The notes beneath the pieces are model-generated. The model was given only the letters and a program-made list of their open reading frames with translations. It did no database searches and was not told where the DNA came from. DNA of 64,000 nt from Stromatinia cepivora (taxonomy: Eukaryota > Ascomycota > Leotiomycetes > Helotiales > Sclerotiniaceae), in contig RCTD01000014.1 of the NCBI GenBank assembly GCA_014898415.1, positions 930,001 through 994,000 of the forward strand, given 5' to 3'. Below, one piece after another: positions 48,024 through 61,093 of the stretch (position 1 is its first letter; each line of letters starts with the position of its first letter). The position numbers and the translations under genes are program-made.

Positions 48024-50927
48024 GTCCAGTGATAATCTGGGGAATTATCTCTAGGCAAACTACCAATTTAAAACTTTGACCGCGGGAATTTTTTAAATCT
48101 ATGAGAGTAACGAGCTTTGTCTACGGTCCCTCGGGGCTGAAAATAATCCGGTCGCTAAGGCTCCCGATATACCTTTTGGCAGCACGAGTATCGTTACAAA
48201 TATAAAATTATAAAGTAAAAACTCATTATATCAATCATGAATCAAGAGTAAAACAATATGGCTACCTCCTCCTCCAATCAACCCCAGAACTCCAACATCC
48301 GTACTTTCTGACCGCACGAAGGATTCTTTTTAATCTTCCTTCCTCTTCCTAACGTCTAATTCTAAGATTCCTATTCTATCCTATATAGAGAGAAGACTGA
48401 GGTTGGGAAATATTAATAAGGGGGAAATTCGGGTATTTTGGTGGGGTGGTAGGTGTGGGATACTTGATATAATTGGCTCAGATCATAGCATATATGACCC
48501 ACTACGGTAGTTTACCCCAGGTTTTGAGTAATCCCGTCGATAGCTTCGTTTTAAGCTACTCTTCCCTATTCTACCTTTCCTATAATTACTCAAACATTAT
48601 ATCTGATTCATCGAGAGATGGCGATAATGAGTCAAACCTAACTACTACAGTGTCTGGGGAAACTCCTACACTCCCAAACGATGAAATACCGATCTTCTTT
48701 ACTAGGTATTGTTGCACATTTCGTTGATGAACATGGCCATCATCTTGCGGTTTGTACCAAAATTCAGAATTGCGCAAGTGGTGATATGTGGAAAAAGCAA
48801 GAAAAGAAGAGCAATGTACTCGATGTTTCTACATGTTTGCATTTTCCTATTCTAGGATTACAATAGGATCTGCTGACGCGGGAACGTGCATATCAGTTAA
48901 TTGTAATGAATGAATTTCTTTATTTGGTAACGATCAGGCGGGTAGTAAGTCTATGCCTACCTGCTTCCCAAAAACCTCCCGAAGGCTATGTTGGCGCGCT
49001 AAGCTAGAGAACTATATACACTAAGCTCTCATGAAAGCACGGTGTGCCGAAGCGTGTGACCAATACCGAGAGTTTCGAGCTACATCCCTCCCACTAGTTT
49101 ACTTGTGCTATCGCTACTTGCTATTGATTGAACCACAAGGCCTGCATCGCATTACACAAGTACCCCTTTATCTACTAATTTCTCTGCTGCCTCATACCCC
49201 TCGTTCTTAGTCTGCCCTTCGGCTCAGCGAATGGCAATATCGTGTGTACATGTTTCCATAATATACGACCCCTTGGCAGTTAATAAAAGCCCATAGAGAC
49301 TCAAGAGGAGTTGGTGAATTGCCCCGTACCTATGCACCATATTACCGAAGTGCCATCTATACAAAACCAAACACCACTCCGTCCCTGCTCGATCCCACAT
49401 CAATTACTCGTTGACCATGGAGGCCTTTCCAGCTCTAATTACCTCTGCATCGAACATGCGATGGAGTGTTGATTGAAGCACACCTTGAACCGATTTGCTG
49501 CCTCTTTGATAGATTGTAAAGGTATATCGATATCCAACGAATTTGATTCCATTCTCATACCATTTTGATACATCTGGGAAGATAGTAATGCTTAGGGTAT
49601 AGTGTACCCCACCAAACTTACTTCTTGGAGGCTATTGAGATTGTTTTCTTGTTAATGCTATTCATTGAATCTTTTTGGTAATCTGGTAAGAAAATATGAG
49701 GGTGCCAACTTCGGATTGGTATGCTTGGTATTAGTGGATCTAGCCGTTGAACCTTTATTCGAGGAGATTGGTGAATACCTGTACCTATACCTCTACCACG
49801 AGGGACACTTGAGGTAGGACACGTCGAATTAGTGGGCGTTAAGTATCTACTTGTCTGTAGTCTCAAAATAGAACGTGCTTTTGCACCTTCTAGTACTATC
49901 ATTGCTGATGGGAGTCCAGCGTCACGGAACAGGGTTACTATGGGAGTGGTGCTCCAGATGGGTAGTACTCCTCTGGCTGCTGTTGGTAGTATCTTTCTTG
50001 TTCAAGACATCAACACACCAACCATTCTAGATCTCTACACTCACCTTATAATCCCATCACAACAGTAGTTATAACCTGGTATCTCCAATCTACTTGCACA
50101 CCATATCCCTACACCATCCCTCCATACCATCCCTCTACCATCCCTCCATACCAAACAATATTCAAAATAACACACAAACAAATACCGCTTTCTGTATGGT
50201 TTAAACCATATACCTACCTAGGTACCTAGCCATCTGAATACAATACAGATTACTCTTTCTTTTTCGATTTGGTGGTATACGTAGTGATCAGATCGGTTGT
50301 ATGGTGAATAATCTCAATGAAGAGTTTTGATTTAACGACCGATCGATCGATCGATCATCTAAATCTAAATAAGCCAGGCCTGAGCTTTTATACACACGGA
50401 TATATTCAATCTTCATCTCCTTCCATAATTTACTTCGATATCACATTTGAAAGTAGCGATGTCGTGTTTTAAGTTTTACATTTTCAATATTGCATATCCA
50501 ATGGTTAAACTATTATTTGGATATTCGTTCTATACATTCCGACCCAATCCTCCCAGTCCTCCCAATTCACCCAATTCACCCAATTCACCCAGTCCTCCCA
50601 ATCCTCCTCAATTCCCCAATGGTATCGGTAGTAATGGTATCAAATGAGCGCCCTATTCCCATATTCATACTTCATGCTTGCTTTGTGCTTTGCTTTTCTC
50701 CAATTATATACAAATCCGGTTGTGGCAATCGGAGTTTCGTTTCGTGTGTCGTTCGTCCCTCTTTGCTTTCGTATAGTACAATTTCATCGTTTGTCGTCTC
50801 GTCTCGTGTCGCCTCGTCTTTCTCCATATTATATATCATCACGATATGTAATCTTCGGTTGTGTAGATGATAGGGATTTCGTATCATCAACTCACACCAT
50901 ATCCCTACCAGATTACCAAAGCAATCT
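48024..50927. other. 2.9 kb without a confident gene
   Basis: This lies upstream of the amidase gene and downstream of the membrane-protein gene. Open frames (for example 49618-49902 minus, 95 residues) have no ATG context or domain. A GATC run (about 50341-50355) and short Pro/Asn-type repeats near 50540-50610 are the only features. Confidence 0.45.
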
Positions 50928-52122
50928 TCAAAAGAAGTCTCTTTCCTCCAAAATCGGCGTCATCCTCCTAAACTCCTCTCCCTCCTCCCTATCCAACACC
51001 AAAAGCGGTCGAAACCCCTCTCTATCCACCATCCTCACCTTCTCCCTCCTTTCTTCACTCTCCTCCTTTATTTGTCTCTCCCATTCCCCATCCCCATTCT
51101 CCAACTCTTCATTCCTCTCCGCAACAAACAACCCTCTAGCATAATCCCTCACACAAAGCGCACCCAAAACCTGCAATCCCATCGCAACCATCACACCCCC
51201 CATCAAAGTGACATACCCCAAATACATAATCCTCTTACAACCCTTTTCCGTCCATCCATCTTCTCCACCCGTCTTCCCCATAAAATCCGCAAATCCAGCG
51301 ACGTGTGATGAGGCGGGGATGTGCGAGGATATGCTGTAAGTTGCTAGGCTTAATTCTTGATTATTGGTGTGGGATGGAATTTGAGTGGTGAAATCGAGGG
51401 AGGTGGTGGAGGACGGGGTGCAGAGGATGGATGAGGAGTTGGAGAGGAGGGTTATGAGGAGCAGTCGGGGGATGGTGCTCAGGAGTGTGTCGAGAAGAAG
51501 GTAGGTTGAGAAACAGAGGATTGAGAGGGGATGTTTCTGCTGGGTTGTTAGTTACTGTTCGTATCTATATCCTTAAAAACTGGAAAACTCCAAGGAAAAA
51601 AGGAAAAATAAACATCATATAATCAAATACATCCATCCCCAAATCTTCATCTCCAGAACAAATACCCCAACCTCACCCCATCCACCCCCAGAACCCCCGG
51701 AACCATCCAAACAACCTTTCTCTTTTCCCTTCTTCACAAACAAAACAACCTATCCCTCTAAGAAAGCCAAACGAAAAAAAAAAAAAGAAATACATACCCT
51801 CAATCCCCCAATAACACCAAAAACACTCATCACATTAGCAAAATGTAAATACATGCCATAGTTAGCGGCGAGATGAAATGGATCGTCGGGTAATTGATGT
51901 ACGAATATTGAAGAGAGGGTATTGGATGTGAGAGAGAGGAGAGCGATGAGGAGAGTGGTGGAGCGTGTTGAGGTGGTGGTTCTGGGTGGTGTGTTAGTTG
52001 TGTTTGGATATTGGTGTTGGTATGGGCTGTATGGGAAGAGGCGGGAAGGGAAAGATTAGGAGGATTGGAAGTTAAAGGATGGGATGGAAATATATATCTT
52101 ACCTTGATCTTAATCGTGTCAT
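50928..52122 (-). CDS. Multi-pass membrane protein of unknown function
   Basis: Three exons are joined in frame: 52103-52122 (20 nt), 51798-51981 and 50928-51536, giving 270 residues. Four hydrophobic segments can be seen: TTLLIALLSLTSNTLSSIFV, FANVMSVFGVIGGL, ILCFSTYLLLDTLLSTIPRL and YVTLMGGVMVAMGLQVLGAL. A long loop sits between the third and fourth. The cytosolic-looking tail is very acidic and basic (EELENGDGEWERQIKEE) and ends LEERDFF. The joints after MTRLRS (AG then ACC) and at GGLR to KHPLSI keep frame and hydrophobic continuity. Intron 2 (261 bp) is long for this window, so an extra small exon cannot be excluded. The four-helix layout recalls tetraspan-type fungal proteins, but no signature residue confirms that. 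Confidence 0.7.
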
Positions 52123-53912
52123 TGCTGTTAGAATAATTATATATCTTGTGAAGGAAGATTTGTATCCTGATCCTGATGTTGATCCTGTGCCCTTTCTTTC
52201 CTTTCCTATTCCTCCTAAAGTTCAAGGTTCAAAGTCCCAATTTTAAGATATCCTTCAATCTAATATGCAATATAGATTCTAATATATAGATATCAATATT
52301 CAGCCGTCGTGGTGAAGGAGGTATCTCCGTAAATCCTCCAGTACTCAGGTACCTAGTATATATTTATATATGTAGAACAAAGAACCCCTCGACCTCCGTT
52401 TTCATACAAAATAAATGACGAGACGAGATTCAAATACTTCGGAAAAAACCTTGTTCCAGATACGAGTATCAACTTTTCAGACTTTTCAAAGGATAAAAAT
52501 AAGGAATAAGAAGAACAAATAAGAGCAAGTAGTAGGTAAGGAGGGAAATGGTAAGTTCTTAGTAAAACAAAAGCTTTATTAGAAATGCTTTGAAATAAAT
52601 GGCTGTGTTGTGATGATTGCGATTTGATTCCGTGGATTCCGAGAGGGGACGGATAACGGATTGGATTGGTTTGGTTACCGGATCTTGTATGCTAGATACT
52701 GGATGGATGGAATGTTGCAGAGTAAATATTTTGACCCCGAGTTTGCTTGGCAGGGGAATGAATGATTGTTTTGTTGGTCTGTTTGTATATTTGTATATTG
52801 GAATTTTTGTTTGTGAAGGTTTGAATGGAAGATGAGAGTGAGAGTGAGTGATAGGAGGTTCATAGAATATATAGCATAGGTAGTGGATAGATTTGTATAT
52901 ATGGATGTTGATTTCTAAGTATGCATCAACCATGAAAAGCTTAATTTCAATGACGTCCGGAATCCGATTGCAAGGTGAGTACCTAGGGTAGGTATTTGGG
53001 GAGTGATGGATGAGCAGCCTGATGCGAGTACGAGGGGTTGTTTAGTAATCTTTGAAAAGAGCTATGTAGTTCTAGACTGGAGGACTAGATGGAAGATTTT
53101 TCTTGCTTTTGGATGGAGACATGCGAAAAATGGGATTTTAGGTAGTCATTAGGTCATTGAGTTAATGCTTCGGGGATATGTTCCTAATACCGAATCCAAT
53201 GTCTTTCGGTTTGTGCACTCCAAAAGAAAGAAAAATAGTTGCCGGCATCGAGTATGCATACGGAATATGTAAGTTCAGATGAAATGGGGTGCTTTGTTGG
53301 ACGAGAGCTCCACAATTAAGGCAGGAGAACAGGCTTTCCCCATATGTATGTATGCTGAGTGGAAATCTACGAGGCTTCTAGACAGTTTAAAGTGCGATCG
53401 ATGTTAAGAGGAGATGTTACCTCATCGTTTGGAAGCCAAGAAGGATACGAGTCGATTGTTAAGGTAGGTACTCCGTATTTTTGGATGAGAACTTGGTTGT
53501 TGGAGTGGAAATCGAGATTTGAGGTCTGAGAGGTCTGAGAGAGGGGATGATTAGTGATTAGTGATTAGTGAGCAATGAGTAAACTTAGTGAAGTACAAAG
53601 TGATAAGAATGACTTCATGATTTTGGAAAGATACCGTTTGTTGAATGTCCTCGTATTCATAAGTGGTACGATAAGGCGGGATAGGACGGATTAGATAAAA
53701 TCAAAGCTTTGTTCTGCCGACAAAGAAAAGACGATGGGAAGGTTGAGGGGCGAGGCGGGATATGGAACATTGGAAGGAAGGTGGAAGGAAGGTGGAGAGA
53801 AGGAATGTTGTAATCGAGTTAGAAATTGAAAGGCAGAAAAGGTAAAGTAATAATAATTCTGTATATTTGGTTTTCGTCCTGTGAAGTTATTCAGATAACC
53901 TTAGCATATGCC

Positions 53913-53954
53913 GGCACTTCAAGGCACTTCAAGGCACTTCAAGGCACTTCAAGG
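53913..53954. repeat. (GGCACTTCAA)4 decamer repeat
   Basis: Four perfect 10-bp units plus the first two bases of a fifth. Confidence 0.9.
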
Positions 53955-54875
53955 TTGTATGCATTTGTGAAGAAACAAAAGGCTCGGTCGGGAGTATTGC
54001 CGCGGAAGATCTCCAAAAACCCTCAAAACTCAAAAATACGACGAAACCTTGAGGTTCTTTTGGGTCCCTTCACGACTATGGCGTGACATCACCTTTTCAA
54101 CATCTCGTCGGTTAATAAGCAGAACTAAATTGTCAAGTGTAGGGAGAAAAAAGAGTGAATGAAGAATACCTAGTAATGAAGATACATTAACCTAATTGGT
54201 TCATCCATTTTCCAATGGAACAAGTTGGAAATGGATAAATTGTATGCCGCCTTCATATTGCCGCCTTTCCCCAGATTTATTTTGAAAGACTTGGTGGATT
54301 GGTGGACGGTCAAATTTTTATGAAAGGATCCAAGGAATATTCTTTGGAAATACGTCGGGTATTAGATGGATCGTATATTGGAAGGATTCTGGAAATCTTG
54401 AATGGAGACCAGCAGGAGGACCCTGTTAACCCCTCAATTACTCGGAAATGCCTTTCCATGGGTAAAAGAAGATACTTTTCATTCCTTTTTTTGGTTTCCA
54501 GCTTTGGAGAATGGTACGTACCTCGTTGAGATTGGGTGAGAATCATTTTCAAGATATCAAGGTATTTCAAGGTGTCTATATAGTTCTAATCAAAATCTCA
54601 CGTCCCCTTTTGTCTTGAATTTTTCCAAAACTCGCCAAGGCGAATGATTTTAGGTTTCGGATTTTTGGGGGTAAACCTTTTGATATTGGGGTTTATCTGT
54701 TTCTAACGGTCTGTTATTTGAGGTTATTATTGACCCTGAAAGTTTAATAAATAGCTTTAACTAGCTGTGGGTAGGTATCTATCCATCAATGAAAATGAAA
54801 CATGATCCAATAGATCGAATTGGGAGGGGGGAGTCAGGATATCGAAAAAGGCTCAAGAGCTCTAGAAAGATCGAG

Positions 54876-54902
54876 GCTCGAAGCTCGAAGCTCGAAGCTC
54901 GA
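54876..54902. repeat. (GCTCGAA) heptamer repeat, nearly four copies
   Basis: Three perfect units and a fourth matching in six of seven positions. Confidence 0.85.
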
Positions 54903-56365
54903 TCCCCCTTCGTCTCAGAAATCGAAATTTGACTTTGATGTCCATATTAAAAAGGGACTTTCCCATTTATCTACTATCGAATTTCCAAAATACCCGTCGT
55001 GCAGGTAACGATACACAACCAACCAACCGTTTTCCATTATTCTTGCGATCCAACGAAGAAACAAAACGTTTTAAATGTAGGACTATTTCATAAATGGATG
55101 TATATGTTTATATAAATTAAATTTGTCTGTGCCCGTTTTGTTATATTAGGTTCCCTCTTGGATTCTCCTCCACTTAATATGCTTCCTGGCTTCATGTTGA
55201 TTTAATATCTTGTAAGCGGTAAATTTCCCTTCGTGTTAGACTCATGATTTGAGTATCCCGAAGGATATTATTTTACATACCGGCACAGCGCAGGTGGAGG
55301 CTCACTGTATTGCTCCGCGACAGGGACCTAAAACTAACCCGTTATTCATTCCACATATACAGTATGCACATGGATACTTAGCACAAGGTACCACCGTAGC
55401 CACGTCTGATTCTATGAGATGGGGAATTGTGATGAAGCTTTTAGATAGAGGAGCTGAATATCAATTTGCCCCCTCAAAGGGATAAGTCTCTCTCCAGGGC
55501 TGAAACTTATACTCGTGATCATTTGCTTCAAATTTCTTTCTTAGTATGTACTATGCAAAAATACCTCGTACCAGCGAAGAAAGCCTTGGAAGAGCTGGAA
55601 ACTTCTTTGTACCTATGAGGAGATATCTATGCTGGACTGGGAATTTGTGATGCAATTTGGATGGGTGCATACCATCTATATTGAGGTCACAGTCACAGTC
55701 ACACTCGGTGTTACTTGAGATGTGAATGGCTAGACGGTTAGGCAAAAGGAAAAGGCTCACAAAGAAACTGGAACTACAATTACCGGGGCTACAAATGGCA
55801 CGAGGTATATACCAAAAAGTAAGGTTTGAGAGTAGTTGGGGCAGAAGAGAGTAGGTAGATGAGACTTGGCTATCTATGGGGGCTTCTGCTTTGGCCATTG
55901 TCATTAGTCGATACATATAGAACTCTCAAGGTTCTCTCATATTATAGTATTTAGACTTTGAGTAGGGGATTCTGCGCACGTTGTGTCATGGACAAATCCA
56001 CCAGTAGTCAAGTAATTTTGTGAATAAATCCTATGATACTTATTAATTACAAATAAGCAAATGGAATGATCTAAGAATTGCCCGTATGATGAGAACGGTG
56101 AAGATGGATGGATGGATGAATGAATGTACATATGAATGGATGGATGGATGAATAAAAGCAGGTACAATCTGGTTTTCCATTCCCTCTAATAACTTAATCA
56201 ATCCTTCAATTTTCCAATTAAAATTTCTATTTATGAAGTCAATATCAATACGGAATGCCTTATAAGAGGTAGTTACGAATCATACAACCCTTCACTTCAG
56301 ATAAGAAAATAATTGAATCTAAGGGAAAGTGCAATTATCTTTTTAAGCACTTACCTCCTTCTTGT

Positions 56366-56400
56366 CCTTTTACCTTTTACCTTTTACCTTTTACCTTTTA
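56366..56400. repeat. (CCTTTTA)5 heptamer repeat
   Basis: Five perfect units followed by CCTTTTC, on the pyrimidine-rich strand about 830 bp before the next ATG. Confidence 0.9.
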
Positions 56401-57225
56401 CCTTTTCTCTTTTTCACCTCACCTCACCCCGTCGTTGCTTGCTGGGACATATCCATGCTTAGCGTTCCCATTTTAATCGAGAAAGCCATATTCACGTCCC
56501 ATCCACCATATCAAAGTGCTGCTTTACAATTTACTACTACTACAACTACTACAGTAAAGTACAGTAATAACTGTCAGTACTCTCTCTGTACTTACACTCT
56601 TTTGTATGAAAGTGCGTAAGAGTGATACAACTTTTGAGAACAAAGCAAAGCAAAGCAAAGCAAAAATACTTTCAGCCAATTCCTCTTTCTACCAACCAAA
56701 TTACTTTCTCACTCATTCAAATTGATCGTTTTCTTAAAAAGAAGGGGATTAATTTTTCTTCCTATGTTTATGTTCAAACAGCAAGAACTCGTAAATATAC
56801 CCTCGATACTCAAGCAGCGAGTTCCCTCTTTTCTCCACTCTTCAATTTCAATACGAATTTCTATGGTCCGGAATTAAAAGATAGCGAGGGACCAATACAT
56901 AGACCACACTCACAACTGAATATCATCACTTCCGTAGAAGGGGGCAATCTCGAAAGAAGGAAAAACATTCTTCTACATACGAATTACGACCACAATCACG
57001 ATTGTTCACAATTAGATATACATCATAAACGGGGGGAAACGACTTTAATTCTCTTTTTTTTTTCATAGTCGCGTGGCTACCTCCATCGTCTTTAATCTTT
57101 AGCAAGATCCTTTTGTCTTTGCTTCGATATTCCCGCCTGTCGTTTATGATCGAGACATCCTCAACACATCGTCAGGAAAAAAACCGACATTCCCTCACCC
57201 ACAACGGAAGGAATTTATAAGTTTG

Positions 57226-60200
57226 ATGGAGGGCCAGCCTTCTACAGGTAATTCTCAATATCAATATCAATCTGCACAGTGGTCGCGACTTGTGCGGCGC
57301 AATACCCACGCCGATTCAAATTCCAGCTCCTCGCCGAGTATTCCTGGTCTCCCTCAGCTTCCAACTCAATTTATTCCCATTCTACTTCCCCAACAACCCT
57401 TATTTCACCAGCAACAACTTGCACAGTACAATAGGCTCATTTCTTCAGGCAGAAACACTAGTCTACAAACCGCACCACTTCCCCCACTACTTTCAGCACA
57501 ACATATTCAGGCTGTGCCCGGACAGAGATCCAGCTCAAGTGGCGTTACCACGGAACGAAAACATAAACCTGCTGCGAGGGGCGGTCATGGGAATAGGGAC
57601 GTACGAAAATCTAGTAAAGGCGAGCGTGCGCTCATAACAGAGAAGGAAACATCAGCAACGATGCCGGGCAAGAAATTCGAGTTAACGGCTCAACTTCCTC
57701 CACGACCAGTTCCACAACATCAAAATTCTACATTATCTCGAGAATCGAATTCTGTACCTTCTACACCACATCAACATGCGAGGAATTTCTCTTTCGAGTC
57801 GAGAGAACCTTCACCGAGTGCTCCTGGCAGCCATTCCCCTAGATCATCATACTCTGAATCGAATATAACTCTACCTTCAAGACCACCCCCTGCCCCACGA
57901 AGGGGATGCCCATATGAAACAGCCATGGCTTTCACAAAACGGCGCATGGCTTATAGCCTTGGGACTGATCGATTGGAGCAATTGAAAGATTCTGACGTTA
58001 AGAGCAAACTATCGGATGATGAAGAGAAAAAATTGTCCACAGACATGCACGAATTGTATGATCGATTATTACCAACGGCGGAAACTGATGAAAGAAGGAG
58101 GAAGCTGGTACTGAAGCTGGAAGATATGTTCAACAAAGAGTGGCCTGGGCACGACATACGGGTGCATGTTTTCGGGTCATCTGGCAATTTGCTTTGTACA
58201 GATGAATCTGATGGTGAGTTGGAGCAGTTTAAAGATGTGAAAACTCGACTAACGATTTCAGTTGATATTTGCATAACGACCGATTGGAAGGCAATGGAGG
58301 GTGTGTGCATGATTGCCGAATTGCTTGCAAAGAGTAAGTTTCCAGAACTCGGTCAATGACAACATAGCTGACAATTTGTAGATGGTATGCAAAAGGTAAT
58401 ATGTGTATCAACTGCTAAGGTTCCAATTGTCAAAATATTTGATCCAGATCTCAAATTATTCTGTGACATGAATGTCAACAACACTCTTGCCCTCGAGAAC
58501 ACCCGAATGATAAAGACGTATATTGAGATTGATCCCCGTGTGAGGCCCTTGGCTATGATCATTAAGCACTGGACAAAGTCAAGGGTTATCAATGATGCTG
58601 GTAAGAATAGGCAATTTTTTGATACAACTGTTTCGCTCACATTTCATAGCATTTGGTGGCACACTGAGTTCATATACCTGGATATGCATGATTATCAATT
58701 TTCTACAAAGTCGAGAACCTCCCGTGCTACCAGCACTACATCAAAGACCTCACCTCAGGCTACCAACGAAGGAAGGGGGCGAGAGCAGCTTCGCAGACGA
58801 CATTGACGCCTTGAAGGAGTTTGGTCTGAAAAATAAGTCAACATTGGGGGAACTTCTGTTTCAGTTTTTTCGATTTTATGGGCACGAATTTGATTATGAC
58901 AAGCAGGTTGTCTCTGTCCGAAGCGGAAAGCAAATATCGAAGCAGGAGAAGGGATGGTCGATATCAACGAACAATATGTTGTGCGTAGAGGAGCCATTCA
59001 ATGTCGGTCGCAATCTTGGGAATACCGCGGACGATTTCTCTTTCCGTGGACTTCACATGGAAATAAGGAGGGCATTCGATCTGATATCTGTCGGTAAACT
59101 TGATGAGTGTTGTGAAAAATTCCAGTTTCCAAAAGAGGAGGAGCGAGTTTGGGAGAAACCACCTCCATCTAAGAAACCAACCTTGACTGCCAGTCATCCC
59201 CCGCATAGATCTGGTAGAGGAGGCCACCGTGGTGGACGTAATAACCATTCCAATCGCAATTCGTCAAATGGTAGCCGCAGGTCATCGAATAGCAATTATG
59301 ATCATCAGATTTACCAGCAGCATGGGATTCCATCAAATATATCTACGCAAGAACAATGGGTTCAGCAACAAGCGCAAGCACAGTTGCACAATCATCTTTA
59401 CACGACATATTCGGTTTTACAGGCACAAGAAAATACTTTGAGAATGCAATTGATGCACCAGTCGTATGCAGAGCAGGCCCATGCTCAAGCTCAGGCACAA
59501 GCATATGCACATTCACATGGTCGAATGCAAAGTGGTGGCATGCCGATTAAGCAACAAGCTAGTGATCGAAATCGGACCTCTTTATTTGATCAAGCGCCAT
59601 TAACGGCGCCCATACGACCAGAAGGTATGTATTTCTACCCTCTTCAATATGCTGGGCAACCAATGTATGCATATCCAACCTCAAATACGAACCCATCGTC
59701 ACCGCAGTTGAGTGCTGTCACTCCCGAGTTGAGAAGTATGCATCGATCCACCGTCACAAGTGGCTCGAATTCCAACATGATTCAATCGAATGGGTCAATT
59801 AGGTCACATTCACAACCTGGGACTCGTACCGTGCCTTCGCCTGTTTTATTGCAAGGGAATGGTCATCCAGCTCTGGGCGCCAATGGACTTGGAGCATATC
59901 AACCATTGCGACAGCAGACCAATGGAGTTCCCACCCCGAATTTCATTTCAGACGAGGGCACTGAGCAAGGATATGAGTCGACGCGAACTGCAACTACTCC
60001 ACCCGAGCTTAGTACGCCGAAGGAGTATGTTGGTTATTACGTCAATGAGCCACAAAACACATGTTCCCGTAAAGATATACCTCTGACGATACCTTCGTTC
60101 AGAGACTTGTCGGGAAATAGACGTCGGCTGTCAACCGATCAACTGCCGCAATCAATTCATGATCGGATTAAGCGCAATCCTTCAAGGTCGCCCTCCCCCC

Positions 60201-61093
60201 TAGGTAATGATAAGCATTTCTCACTGGCTCAATCTGCCCCAGCTCAACATACGATGTCAAGTTCCAATCTCCGTATCTTGAACAATCATGGGCCTTTGGT
60301 GGTAAATGGTTCTTCTACAGGAGGTCCTAGTTTGACTCATGAGACTACGGCTATGAATGTGGGTCCAGTCTTCGGAGATAGATTTTATCACACAAGGGGA
60401 TCTGTTGGATCAATATCTCAAGCTTCCGTTACCGAGAGTGATATCTCATTGGGGGAGGATCTTTCTGGGCAACTTACACCGAGGGATCCAAGAAGCGCCC
60501 CGAACGAGATTTCTCCTTTGGTTGTCAATGGATCTAGCGCAAATTTGACGACCACAAACGGCGCTATTAGCCATCAGCCTGTCACTACAAATGGGTTGCC
60601 ATTTGCGGACAGTCTCGACGGGTCCTCACGATTGTCACCTAATTCTAGGAGCAAACTCGCTCGTCAAAATGGCGGTATGTTACCTCTCGACATTGCGGGT
60701 AGCCATAATGACACCCTCCCAAATGGGTTCAACCATCTTTCACCCGTATATGAATCGCACACACCTTCACCGACGATCAACAGGAAGCTCGAGAATCTCA
60801 AGTTGAATGGACCTGCTGTTTCGGAGAAAACCAATGTCGAGCATCCAAAGACGAGTTTAAAGCATTCAGTAGGAATCGAACAACCGGCCAAACAATTTAC
60901 ATCCAATTTGAAACAAAACGGACATACTAGGGCTGCTAAGAGTGAGGGCAGTGGACCCGGAATATCTTCAGGAAGCTGGCAAAAACCTAAGGGCAAAAAG
61001 GGGCGTGGTCCTCCTGAGGCTAAGACTGCCAATGGCGGCAATTCTCACGGCGAGAAGCTCCCAGTCAACGAGAGCGAACGCAAGGGTGGTTAA
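57226..61093 (+). CDS. Cid1/CutA-type RNA nucleotidyltransferase (non-canonical poly(A)/poly(U) polymerase)
   Basis: Exons 57226-58213, 58262-58333, 58382-58600 and 58650-61093 are joined in frame to give 1240 residues. A disordered Gln/Ser/Pro N-terminus (about 1-230) precedes the catalytic core. The nucleotidyltransferase signature is VFGSSGNLLCTDESDVDICI, formed across intron 1, with catalytic Asp329 and Asp331; the third acid is Asp382 in LFCDMNVNNTLALENT. The central domain has PLAMIIKHWTKSRVINDA, joined across intron 3 to AFGGTLSSYTWICMIINFLQ. The PAP-associated domain has TLGELLFQFFRFYG and EPFNVGRNLG. A Gly/Arg/His-rich patch (SGRGGHRGGRNNHSNRNSS) and a long Gln/Ser-rich tail follow, as in Aspergillus CutA-like proteins that tag mRNA 3' ends. 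Its likely role is untemplated 3' nucleotide addition in cytoplasmic RNA turnover. Base preference is not readable. Confidence 0.92.

Larger units (their letters stand above)
52123..57225. other. 5.1 kb without a confident gene, upstream of the RNA nucleotidyltransferase gene
   Basis: The stretch carries several short tandem repeats (listed) and one TACTCCGTA at 53469-53477. Frames such as 54299-54529 and 55551-55916 show no family resemblance. The frame at 56622-57068 (148 codons, no ATG at its start) lies just before the next gene and may be leader sequence. A long regulatory region or leader is likely. Confidence 0.45.

Noticed and set aside
50341..50355. GATC-type repeat (CGATCGATCGATCGAT) as a possible regulatory palindrome
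   Set aside because: It is a short simple repeat with no gene start nearby and no second copy.
56622..57068. 148-codon frame just upstream of the nucleotidyltransferase gene
   Set aside because: It starts with GTG, is rich in simple-sequence residues and lies where leader sequence is expected.
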